Under the pieces are notes generated by a model. The model worked only from the letters and a program-made list of their open reading frames with translations. It was not told where the DNA came from and ran no database searches. DNA of 64,000 nt from Bog-473 sp963743785 (GTDB lineage: Bacteria > Actinomycetota > Acidimicrobiia > Acidimicrobiales > RAAP-2): NCBI GenBank assembly GCA_963743785.1, contig CAVURD010000020.1:1-64000 (forward strand), given 5' to 3'. This document shows, one piece after another, positions 52,374-59,956 of the stretch (positions are counted from its first letter, which is position 1; every line of letters begins with the position of its first letter). Position numbers and translations under genes: made by a program.

Positions 52374-53579
52374 TCAGGGGGTGAAGACGGGAAGAGCATC
52401 CCACCCGCGCACCGTCGACGTGCGGGTCTGGGCGGCCCTGTCCCAGTCGACGTCCCAGGTCGGGAAGCGCTGCAGCACCTCGTCCAGTGCGATCCGTCCC
52501 TCCAGCCGGGCCAGCGCGGCGCCCAGGCAGAAGTGGATGCCGTAGCCGAAGGCCAGGTGGTGGTCGATCTTGCGATGGATGTCGAACTGGTCACCGTGCT
52601 CGAAGTGGCGATCATCGCGGTTGCCCGAGGCCGTCAGCATGAGCATGGCGCTGCCGGCCGGGACGGTCTGCCCGTGGTGCTCGACGTCGCGGGTGACGTA
52701 GCGGGCCTGCACCGGTGAGGGCGATTCGAAGCGCAGCAGCTCCTCAATGGCCTGGGGGACCAAGTCGCGTCGCTCCAGTATCTGCTGGCGCTGGTCGGGA
52801 TGCTCGGCCAGCACCTTGCCGGTCCATCCGATGAGCCGGGTCGTGGTCTCGTTCCCGGCCGCGGCCAGGAGGTTGACGTAGTTGAGGACCTCTTGGCGGG
52901 TCAGGCGGCGCACCGTCCCGTCCGCATCCTCGAACTCGGCTTGGAGGAGGTCGGTCATCAGGTCGTCGGAGGGGTGCGACGCCCGCCACTCTATGTACTC
53001 CTCGAACCCGTCGTTGGACATACCGCCGTCGCCGAACTTGGCCTCCATGTCGGGCATGCCCTCCTCGGTCAGGCGCAGGCCTTCGTTGATGCGGTCGCGC
53101 ACCTCTTCCAGGTCGGTCTCGGGAATACCGAGCAGCATGCCGATGGTGCGCATGGGCATCTGGGCTCCGAGGTCGGCCACGAAGTCGAACCCGCCCGCGC
53201 CCACCAGCGGATCGAGGCTGCGGGCACAGAATTCCCGGATCTTGGGCTCGAGGTCGTTGATGTTGCGCGGCGTGAAGACCCGCGACAGGAGGCGGCGATG
53301 GGTGTGGTGCATCGGGGGGTCCTCGAAGATGATCGACCCGGGAGGGATCTCCATGTTGCTCTTGATGATCTCGAGCAGGGTGCCCTTGCTCGAGACGTAG
53401 GTCTCCCAGTCCATGGAGCAGCGATCGACGTCGTCGAAGCGGCTGACCGCGTAGAAGTCGTAGCGCTCGTTGTAGTAGAGGGGGCTCTCGTCCCGGAGCC
53501 GCTTCCAGACCGGGTAGGGATCGGCGTCGATCTCGAAGTCGTACGGGTCGTAGTTCACGTCGGCGTTCATCGTGGTCAT
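52374..53579 (-). CDS. Cytochrome P450
   Basis: A complete 401-residue class I P450. I-helix AAGNETTTRLIG, K-helix EELLRF, haem loop FGYGIHFCLGAALARLEG with the thiolate cysteine near residue 348. The N-terminal half closely matches the edge-truncated P450 at 1-651, so the two are paralogues and probably act on related substrates. ATG 53579 opens TTMNADVNYDPYDFEIDADPYPV; GGGGGCC precedes it. An exact copy of the recurring inverted repeat lies about 100 bp upstream, between this gene and the permease. No ferredoxin gene is adjacent. Confidence 0.92.
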   Translation of the reverse strand: MTTMNADVNYDPYDFEIDADPYPVWKRLRDESPLYYNERYDFYAVSRFDDVDRCSMDWETYVSSKGTLLEIIKSNMEIPPGSIIFEDPPMHHTHRRLLSRVFTPRNINDLEPKIREFCARSLDPLVGAGGFDFVADLGAQMPMRTIGMLLGIPETDLEEVRDRINEGLRLTEEGMPDMEAKFGDGGMSNDGFEEYIEWRASHPSDDLMTDLLQAEFEDADGTVRRLTRQEVLNYVNLLAAAGNETTTRLIGWTGKVLAEHPDQRQQILERRDLVPQAIEELLRFESPSPVQARYVTRDVEHHGQTVPAGSAMLMLTASGNRDDRHFEHGDQFDIHRKIDHHLAFGYGIHFCLGAALARLEGRIALDEVLQRFPTWDVDWDRAAQTRTSTVRGWDALPVFTP

Positions 53580-53678
53580 CGGTGGCCCCCGTTGGCGGCA
53601 TGTGGGGAGGGTTGGCTTCCTTCGCGCATCCCAGCCTCGCCGCTGTCGGGCGAGCATAACGATCTTGTCACAAAATAA

Positions 53679-53691
53679 AGAAGCACGTTCT
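53679..53691. promoter_or_regulatory. Candidate TetR-type operator (AGAA-N5-TTCT)
   Basis: AGAA-GCACG-TTCT, an exact match, lying 100 bp upstream of the P450 start and 75 bp before the permease start. The flank CACAAAATAA is AT-rich. CATAACGATCTTGT just to its left may be the P450 promoter. Confidence 0.55.
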
Positions 53692-53766
53692 CACCCCGAT
53701 AGCGGATCCAGCGGTGACTAGGGTTCCGGTCCTGACCCTTCTCCACCTCATGTCCGGGCGCTCCGG

Positions 53767-54519
53767 GTGACCGGGTTGGACGCACTCTGGCTGGTGCTGG
53801 CCGGCATCGGCGGCGGGCTGGCGGGCAGCATCGCCGGGTTGGCCTCGGTGGTCAGCTATCCGGCCCTGCTCGCCCTGGGCCTGTCGCCGGTGGTGGCCAA
53901 CGTGACAAACACGGTGTCCCTGGTGTTCAGCAGCGTCGGATCCGTCGCCGGATCGCGCCCCGAACTCACCGGCCAGGGCCACCGGGCTCGGCACCTGGCC
54001 AGGTTCGCCCTGGCCGGCGGGATCGGCGGGGGCCTCCTCTTGCTGATCACCCCGGCCCAGGCCTTCGCCAAGATCGTCCCCTGGATGATCGGTCTGGCCT
54101 CGTTGGCCATCCTGATCAGCCCGGATCGGACTCGAGTGCCCCCTCCGGTGGGCCAACGACCCGGCTGGGCCCTGTCCGCCGGCGTGTTCCTGGTCGGGAT
54201 CTACGGAGGCTATTTCGGTGCCGCCGCCGGTGTCATCCTGCTGGCCCTCCTCCTGCTCAGCACCTCCGAGGTCCTGGCCCGCGCCAACGCGTTGAAGAAC
54301 CTCCTCCTGGGGCTGGCCAACGGCATCGCCGCCCTGGTTTTCGTCTTCTTCGGGCCGGTGAGGTGGACCGCCGTGCTACCCCTCGGTCTGGGCCTCCTGA
54401 TCGGGGGCCGCATCGGGCCGATCGTGGTGCGCCGGGCCCCGGCCGGGCCGTTGCGGGCGGGGATCGCATGCGCCGGCCTAGGCCTGGCCGTCTCGCTGGC
54501 CGTGCGGGCCTACCCGTAG
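53767..54519 (+). CDS. TauE/SafE-family (DUF81) membrane permease
   Basis: A 250-residue integral membrane protein with about seven to eight hydrophobic segments: first WLVLAGIGGGLAGSIAGLASVVSYPALLALG, then ANVTNTVSLVFSSVG and the second-half repeat GIYGGYFGAAAGVILLALLLL with ANALKNLLLGLANGIAALVF. The TauE/SafE family transports sulfoacetate, sulfite or other organic anions, often as exporters. Here it would move a substrate or by-product of the pathway. The start is uncertain: GTG 53767 is used because it precedes the first membrane segment, but its ribosome-binding region is weak. It is followed 148 bp later by the amidohydrolase operon. Confidence 0.86.
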   Translation: MTGLDALWLVLAGIGGGLAGSIAGLASVVSYPALLALGLSPVVANVTNTVSLVFSSVGSVAGSRPELTGQGHRARHLARFALAGGIGGGLLLLITPAQAFAKIVPWMIGLASLAILISPDRTRVPPPVGQRPGWALSAGVFLVGIYGGYFGAAAGVILLALLLLSTSEVLARANALKNLLLGLANGIAALVFVFFGPVRWTAVLPLGLGLLIGGRIGPIVVRRAPAGPLRAGIACAGLGLAVSLAVRAYP

Positions 54520-54607
54520 GCCCGCATTCGCTCACCGAGCCCAGCGGTCATCAGGGCTGCCGCCGGCGCCCCCGCGGGGACCGACTTGCAGTAGCGTGAC
54601 AGGGCCA

Positions 54608-54620
54608 GAAACGATATTCT
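54608..54620. promoter_or_regulatory. Candidate TetR-type operator, first of a tandem pair
   Basis: GAAA-CGATA-TTCT, an exact match to the recurring pattern, 48 bp upstream of the amidohydrolase start. Centre-to-centre distance to the next copy is 22 bp, two helical turns. Confidence 0.5.
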
Positions 54621-54629
54621 TAATCATAC

Positions 54630-54642
54630 GAAATACCATTCT
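54630..54642. promoter_or_regulatory. Candidate TetR-type operator, second of a tandem pair
   Basis: GAAA-TACCA-TTCT, an exact match, ending 25 bp before the amidohydrolase start and just ahead of its AAGGAG ribosome-binding site. Confidence 0.5.
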
Positions 54643-54667
54643 CCCCAAATGGTGCAAGGAGATAGCG

Positions 54668-55864
54668 ATGGCAAAGGAAACACTCAGCATTCCCCTGTTC
54701 GACGCCGACAATCACCTGTACGAGACCGAAGAGTCGCTGACCAAGTTCCTCCCCGAGTGCTACAAGGGGGCCATTGACTATGTCCAGGTGCGGGGCCGCA
54801 CCAAGATCGTGGTCCGGGGCCAGATCAGCGAGTACATCCCCAACCCGACCTTCGAGGTGGTGGCCCGTCCCGGCGCCATGGAGCAGCTGTACCGCGTCGG
54901 CAACCCCGAAGGGAAGAGTCGGCGGGAGATCTTCGGCGAGCCCATGCGCGCCATCCCCGCCTTCCGCGGACCCGAGGCCCGACTCGAGCTCATGAATGAG
55001 CAGGGCATCGACCGCTCCCTGATGTTCCCCACCTTGGCCAGCCTGGTCGAGGAGCGCATGCGCGACGATCCCGAAATGACCCACGCCGTCATCCACTCGC
55101 TGAACGAGTGGCTGCACGAGACCTGGACCTTCAACTACGAGAACCGGATCTTCACCACGCCGGTCATCACCCTGCCCATCGTCGAGCGGGCCATCGAGGA
55201 ACTCGAATGGGTGGTCGAGCGCGGGGCGAAGGTGGTCCTGATCCGTCCGGCCCCCGCCCACGGCATTCGCGGCCCCCGCTCCTTCGCCTTGGAAGAATTC
55301 GATCCCTTCTGGGAGAAGGTGGTGGAGCACGACATCTTGGTGGCCATGCACTCTTCGGACAGCGGCTACGAGCGCTACGCCAACGACTGGATGGGCAACA
55401 ACAGCGAGATGCTGCCCTTCCAGCCCCAGGCCTTCCGGATGTTGCAGGGCTGGCGGCCGGTCGAGGATGCCGTGTCGGCTCTGGTCTGCCACGGGGCGCT
55501 CTCGCGCTTCCCCGCGCTCAAGGTGGCCGTGATCGAGAACGGCAGCAGCTGGGTGGCGCCCTTGCTCAAGAGCATGGCCGACCTCTACAAGAAGATGCCG
55601 CAGGAATTCCTGGAGGACCCGGTCATGGTGGTCAAGCGCAACATCTACATCAGCCCCTTCTGGGAGGAAGACCTCGGTGCGCTGGCCGAGCTGATCGGGG
55701 ATGACCACGTGCTGTTCGGCTCCGACTACCCGCACCCCGAGGGCCTGGCCGACCCGGTCAGCTACGTCGACGAGTTGGCCGGCCTCAGCGAAGAGAAGAT
55801 CCGCAAGATCATGGGGGGCAACCTGGCCAAACTGATGAACGTTGAAGACGCCATGGTTCGGTGA
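54668..55864 (+). CDS. Amidohydrolase family 2 (ACMSD-like metal-dependent hydrolase/decarboxylase)
   Basis: A 398-residue TIM-barrel amidohydrolase. FDADNHLYE near residue 15 is the N-terminal metal motif, LVAMHSSDSGYERYANDW carries the central histidine, KVAVIENGSSWVAPLLKSM the later barrel part, and FGSDYPHPEG the C-terminal aspartate. The family cleaves C-C or C-N bonds or decarboxylates ring acids. ATG 54668 has AAGGAG 6 bp upstream. The stop overlaps the next gene's GTG (GTGA), and that gene's stop overlaps the following one the same way, so amidohydrolase, ligase and CoA-transferase form a coupled operon behind two tandem operator copies. Confidence 0.88.
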   Translation: MAKETLSIPLFDADNHLYETEESLTKFLPECYKGAIDYVQVRGRTKIVVRGQISEYIPNPTFEVVARPGAMEQLYRVGNPEGKSRREIFGEPMRAIPAFRGPEARLELMNEQGIDRSLMFPTLASLVEERMRDDPEMTHAVIHSLNEWLHETWTFNYENRIFTTPVITLPIVERAIEELEWVVERGAKVVLIRPAPAHGIRGPRSFALEEFDPFWEKVVEHDILVAMHSSDSGYERYANDWMGNNSEMLPFQPQAFRMLQGWRPVEDAVSALVCHGALSRFPALKVAVIENGSSWVAPLLKSMADLYKKMPQEFLEDPVMVVKRNIYISPFWEEDLGALAELIGDDHVLFGSDYPHPEGLADPVSYVDELAGLSEEKIRKIMGGNLAKLMNVEDAMVR

Positions 55865-57456
55865 GTTCGCGCCGCGCCGCCTGGCGGAGCATCCCCGAGA
55901 TGTCCGCCGCGGCCGCCGACTCGTTCAGCGCGCACCTGGCCATTGAGGAGGGCCCGACCCGGCTGACCTACGCCCAACTCTTCCAGGAAGCCCGCACCTT
56001 CGCGGCCGCGCTGGTCGAATCGGGCATCGAGCCGGGCGACCGGGTGGCCATCTGGGCCTTCAATAGCGCCGAGTGGGTCGTTGCCCTCCTGGGCCTCTCC
56101 ATGGCCGGGGCGGTGCTGGTGCCCATCAACACCCGATTCAAGGGTCGCGAGGCGGCCGACCTGCTGCGGCGGACCGGAGCCGTCAGCCTGGTGACGGTCA
56201 CCGATTTCCTCGACACCGACTACGTCGCCCTGCTCCGGGCCAGCGAGGTCGAGTTGCCAGAGTTGCGCACCATCGTCGTGGCCCGAGGCGACGCGCCGGA
56301 CGGCACCGAATCGTGGGAGGCCTTCGGCAGCCGGGCCACCGAGGCGGCCCGGGCCGAGGTCGACCGACGGTGGCCCCGGCTGGGTCCGGACGACCTCTCG
56401 GACATCCTCTTCACCTCGGGCACGACCGGACAACCCAAGGGCGTGCTGATGACCCACGGCCGCACCCTGTGTGTGGCCACCGACTGGGTGGCCATGACGG
56501 GACTGCGCGCCGACGATCACTACCTGATGGTCAACCCGTACTTCCACATGTTCGGCCTGAAGGCAGGCATCCTGGCTTGCGTGGCCAGCGGGGCCACCAT
56601 GCGGCCCGAGGCTGTCTTCGACATCGACCGCATCCTGGCTCGGGTCGGCCCTGAAGGCGTGACCGTGCTGCCCGGGCCCCCGACCCTCTACCAGGCCATC
56701 CTCGACCATCCCGACCGGGGCACGTTCGATCTGGCCACCCTGCGCGTGGCCGTCACCGGCGCGGCCGACATCCCGGTCGAGCTGATACGCCGGGTCGACG
56801 ACGAACTCTCGTTCTCCACCATCATCACCGGCTACGGCCTGACCGAAGCGGGTACCGCCGTGGCCACTGTTCCCGGTGACGACGTGGAGACCATCGCCAC
56901 CACGGTGGGGCGCCCCCGGCCCGGCTTCGAGTTGCGCATCATGGAGCACGGCGTCCCGGTCCCGACCGGCCAGCCGGGCGAGGTGGTCCTGCGCGGCGGC
57001 AGCGTGATGGCCGGCTATCTCGATGACCCCGAGGCCACGGCCGCGGCCCTCACCGACGACGGCTGGCTCAGCACGGGTGACGTCGGCATGGTGGACGCGG
57101 TCGGCAACCTCAAGATCGTCGGCCGCAGCAAGGACATGTTCATCGTCGGCGGCTTCAATGCCTATCCGGCCGAGATCGAGCATGCCCTCCTGCGCCATCC
57201 CGACATCGCCCAGGCGGCGGTCATCGGCATTCCCGACCAGCGCCTGGGTGAGGTCGGCATGGCCTTCGTGGTCACCGCCTCGGGCGCCGCCACCATCCCC
57301 GACTTCGAGGCCTGGTGCCGCCAGCAGATGGCCAATTACAAGGTCCCCCGGGCGGTCGCCGTGGTCGACCAACTCCCCATCAATGCCACCGGAAAGGTGA
57401 CGAAAGACGTGTTGAGAGAGCGAGCCGCCCACAGCCGGACTGAGGCCCCATCGTGA
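55861..57456 (+). CDS. AMP-forming acyl-CoA synthetase (ANL superfamily)
   Basis: A 531-residue ligase: LFTSGTTGQPKGVLMTHG phosphate loop, GYGLTEAGT adenine motif, TGDVGMVDAVGNLKIVGRSKDMFIVGGFNAYPAEIE with the ribose aspartate, hinge and C-terminal signature, and INATGKVTKDVLRERA with the catalytic lysine. It resembles actinobacterial FadD enzymes of degradative pathways. Converts a carboxylate to an acyl-CoA with ATP. The GTG start lies in the GTGA overlap with the amidohydrolase; together with the CoA-transferase downstream this is an unusual double investment in CoA activation. Confidence 0.92.
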   Translation: MSSRRAAWRSIPEMSAAAADSFSAHLAIEEGPTRLTYAQLFQEARTFAAALVESGIEPGDRVAIWAFNSAEWVVALLGLSMAGAVLVPINTRFKGREAADLLRRTGAVSLVTVTDFLDTDYVALLRASEVELPELRTIVVARGDAPDGTESWEAFGSRATEAARAEVDRRWPRLGPDDLSDILFTSGTTGQPKGVLMTHGRTLCVATDWVAMTGLRADDHYLMVNPYFHMFGLKAGILACVASGATMRPEAVFDIDRILARVGPEGVTVLPGPPTLYQAILDHPDRGTFDLATLRVAVTGAADIPVELIRRVDDELSFSTIITGYGLTEAGTAVATVPGDDVETIATTVGRPRPGFELRIMEHGVPVPTGQPGEVVLRGGSVMAGYLDDPEATAAALTDDGWLSTGDVGMVDAVGNLKIVGRSKDMFIVGGFNAYPAEIEHALLRHPDIAQAAVIGIPDQRLGEVGMAFVVTASGAATIPDFEAWCRQQMANYKVPRAVAVVDQLPINATGKVTKDVLRERAAHSRTEAPS

Positions 57457-58658
57457 GCGCCGAGGTCACGGCCGGCCTGTCCACCTTCGCCGACCTCCGG
57501 GTGGTCGAACTCGGCGTCTGGGTGGCCGCACCATCGGCCGCGGCGCTGCTGGCCGACTGGGGTGCCGATGTGATCAAGGTGGAGCCGCCGGCCGGCGATC
57601 CGATGCGGAACGTCTTCGGGTCGATCGGGATCGAGAGCGACATGCCGAATCCGGCTTTCGCCCTCGACAATCGGGGCAAGCGAAGTGTGACCCTCAACCT
57701 GCGCCAGGCGGCCGACCGGCAGCACCTCGAAGACCTGCTGGCCACGGCCGACGTCTTCATCACCAACCTGCGACCGGATTCCCTCGACGGCCTCGGCCTG
57801 GAACCGTCGGCCACGGTGGCCCGCCACCCGCGCCTGGTGTACGGCAGCATCACCGGCTACGGCCTGCGCGGCGATGATCGGAATCGACCCACCTACGACA
57901 TCGGCGCCTTCTGGGCCCGCTCGGGGCTGTCCATGCAGATGGCCGATGGCGACGGCAATCCGCTCAATGCCCGGGGCGGCGTCGGGGACCACATCACCGG
58001 CCTGGCCGCGGTGGCCGGGCTGTTGGCCGCGGTCATGGAGCAGCGGGCCACCGGGGTGGGGCGGGTGGTGGAGATCTCGCTCCTCCGCACCGGCGCCTAC
58101 ATCCTGGGGTGGGACCTCGGATTGCAGATGACGCTGGGCAAGGTGGCCCGGGCCGAGTCGCGCGACCGCAATCAGGCGCCGTTGATGAATCCGTATCGGA
58201 CCAGCGACGGGCTCTGGTTCTTCTTCACCGGCCTCGAGGCCGGTCGCCACATCGGGGCCGTCTGCCGGGCCCTGGGGCGGCCTGATCTGCTCGATGACCC
58301 GCGCTTCGCCGACGCCGGCGCCATCCGGCGCAACCGGGTCGAGGTCATCGCCCTCCTCGACGAGATCGTGGCGCAGGAGACCCTGGCCACCTGGGCCGAG
58401 CGTTTCGACGACGCCGGCGTGTGGTGGGCCCCGGCCCAGGCCCCGGCCCAGGTGGTGGTCGACCCGCAGCTCCTGGCCAACGACGGCATCGTGGAGATCT
58501 ACGGGGGCGGCGCCGGTGCGGTGCAGCGATCGGTCAACGGGCCGGTGAGCTTCTCCGATCTGCCCCACCAGCGTCGGGATCCGGTCCCGGCCCTGGGGCA
58601 GCACACCGAGGAGATCCTCCGCGAGCTGTCCGAGCTGTCCGAGCGGGCCGCGCCCTAG
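57453..58658 (+). CDS. CaiB/BaiF family III CoA-transferase
   Basis: A 401-residue family III CoA-transferase: ADLRVVELGVWVAAPSAAALLADWGADVIKVEPPAGDPMRN, NRGKRSVTLNLRQAA, GSITGYGLRGDDRNRP, and the catalytic-aspartate region GGVGDHITGLAAVAGLLAAVME. The protein ends in an ELSELSE repeat. Transfers CoA between acids or racemises a 2-methylacyl-CoA. The GTG overlaps the ligase stop (GTGA). It is the last gene of the operon starting at 54668, facing an acyl-CoA dehydrogenase; the 70-bp gap contains a tandem repeat. Confidence 0.91.
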   Translation: MSAEVTAGLSTFADLRVVELGVWVAAPSAAALLADWGADVIKVEPPAGDPMRNVFGSIGIESDMPNPAFALDNRGKRSVTLNLRQAADRQHLEDLLATADVFITNLRPDSLDGLGLEPSATVARHPRLVYGSITGYGLRGDDRNRPTYDIGAFWARSGLSMQMADGDGNPLNARGGVGDHITGLAAVAGLLAAVMEQRATGVGRVVEISLLRTGAYILGWDLGLQMTLGKVARAESRDRNQAPLMNPYRTSDGLWFFFTGLEAGRHIGAVCRALGRPDLLDDPRFADAGAIRRNRVEVIALLDEIVAQETLATWAERFDDAGVWWAPAQAPAQVVVDPQLLANDGIVEIYGGGAGAVQRSVNGPVSFSDLPHQRRDPVPALGQHTEEILRELSELSERAAP

Positions 58659-58665
58659 CGCCGAG

Positions 58666-58707
58666 GGCCGAAGACTGAAGGCCGAAGACTGAAGGCCGAA
58701 GACTGAA
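58666..58707. repeat. Three perfect tandem copies of a 14-bp unit
   Basis: The unit GGCCGAAGACTGAA occurs three times without mismatch between two convergent genes, followed by GGCTGATC, which looks like the start of a degenerate fourth copy. It lies 7 bp after the CoA-transferase stop. It cannot form a simple hairpin; it is probably a variable-number repeat. Confidence 0.9.
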
Positions 58708-58728
58708 GGCTGATCGTCGAGGCGGGCC

Positions 58729-59871
58729 CTACTCCTTGGCCCGAGCCAGCAGCCCCCGCGCGATGACGATGCGCTGGATCTCATTGGTGCCTTCGCCGAT
58801 CACCATCAGGGGGGCGTCCCGGTAGTAACGCTCAACCGGGAGATCGGTGGTGTAGCCCACGCCGCCGTGGATCCGCATGGCGTCGGTCGCCACCTCGAGG
58901 GCGGTCTCACTGGCGAACAGCTTCGCCATCCCCGCCTCGACGTCGCAGCGCAGCCCGGCCATCTTGCGTTCGGCGGCGTTGCGGGTGAGCAGGCGAGCCG
59001 CTTCCAACTTGGTGGCCATGTCGGCCAGCTTGAGGGCGATGGCCTGGTGCTCGGCGATGGGCTTGCCCATGGTGACGCGCTCCTGGGCGTAGGCCAGCGC
59101 GGCGTCGAAGGCGGCCCGGGTCACGCCGACGGCCCGGGCGGCGATGTTGATGCGGCCCAGTTCGAGGACGCTGAGGATCTGCGGGAGGCCCCGGCCGGCC
59201 TCGCCGATGAGGTTGCCGGCGGGGATGTGATGGTCGGCGTAGGCCATCTCCACCGTCTCCACGCCCTTGTACCCCAGCTTGCCGACGCGCTTGCTGACCG
59301 AGATGCCCTCGAATTGCGGCCCCGGCTCCTTCTCGACGATGAAGGCGGAGATGCCCTCGTCGCTCCGGGCGGCCAAGGCGACGATGGACGCGGTCTCGCC
59401 GTTGGTGACCCACGCTTTGGCCCCGTTGATGACGTATTCGTCGCCGTCCCGTTGGGCTCTGCATGAGATGTTGCGGGTATCGCTCCCGGCGTCCGGCTCC
59501 GACAGGGAGAGGGCACCGCGCCGCTCACCCGAAGCCATGGTGGGCAGCCAACGCCGCTGCTGATCCTCGCTGCCGTGGTGCATGATCAGCGTGGCCGCCA
59601 TGGTGTGGGTGTTGACCACGCCCGTCAGGCTCATCCACCCGTAGGCCAGTTCCTCGATGACGCCGATGTAGGTCAACAGGTCGAGACCGAGGCCGCCGTA
59701 GGCCTCCGGGATGGTGATGCCGAACAGGCCGAGGTGCCGCATCTGGGCCACCATGTCGCCGGGAAAGGTGTCGTCATGCTCGAGGGCCGAGGCGTGAGGG
59801 ATGACGTCGCGGGCCACGAAGCGGCGCACCGTGTCGATGATCTCGTTGCGGACATCCTCGTCGGTCGTCAT
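58729..59871 (-). CDS. Acyl-CoA dehydrogenase, canonical homomeric type
   Basis: A 380-residue acyl-CoA dehydrogenase with all standard features: IPEAYGGLGLDLLTYIGVIEEL, the middle domain SLSEPDAGSDTRNISCRA and INGAKAWVTNGETA, FGKPIAEHQ-like MGKPIAEHQAIALKLADM, MRIHGGVGYTTDLPVERYYRDA and the C-terminal VIGEGTNEIQRIVIARGLL. Here the catalytic glutamate of the xEGT motif is present, unlike in the paired FadE genes of this window. It resembles short/branched-chain and glutaryl-type enzymes. ATG 59871 is used; GGAAAATGGGC upstream is a weak ribosome-binding region. It is divergent from the ligase at 59950. Confidence 0.91.
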   Translation of the reverse strand: MTTDEDVRNEIIDTVRRFVARDVIPHASALEHDDTFPGDMVAQMRHLGLFGITIPEAYGGLGLDLLTYIGVIEELAYGWMSLTGVVNTHTMAATLIMHHGSEDQQRRWLPTMASGERRGALSLSEPDAGSDTRNISCRAQRDGDEYVINGAKAWVTNGETASIVALAARSDEGISAFIVEKEPGPQFEGISVSKRVGKLGYKGVETVEMAYADHHIPAGNLIGEAGRGLPQILSVLELGRINIAARAVGVTRAAFDAALAYAQERVTMGKPIAEHQAIALKLADMATKLEAARLLTRNAAERKMAGLRCDVEAGMAKLFASETALEVATDAMRIHGGVGYTTDLPVERYYRDAPLMVIGEGTNEIQRIVIARGLLARAKE

Positions 59872-59943
59872 GTGCCCATTTTCCTGATCTGCATATGCGA
59901 GAAGCATACATCTGCGTTCTGTTGACGGTCGATCTCAATTTAG

Positions 59944-59956
59944 AGAAGAATGTTTC
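59944..59956. promoter_or_regulatory. Weak operator-like site (two mismatches)
   Basis: AGAA-GAATG-TTTC keeps the left arm and spacing of the recurring repeat, but the right arm has two changes, and it overlaps the ATG at 59950. It is listed because it sits at a divergent promoter of the same gene set; it could be chance. Confidence 0.25.

Noticed and set aside
55762..57432. A 556-codon minus-strand open frame opposite the ligase at 55861
   Set aside because: Same shadow pattern; no motifs, and the plus-strand ligase is unambiguous.
58624..58645. Direct repeats of GAGCTGTCC near the end of the CoA-transferase gene
   Set aside because: They encode the in-frame ELSELSE tail and are simple codon repetition, not a separate element.
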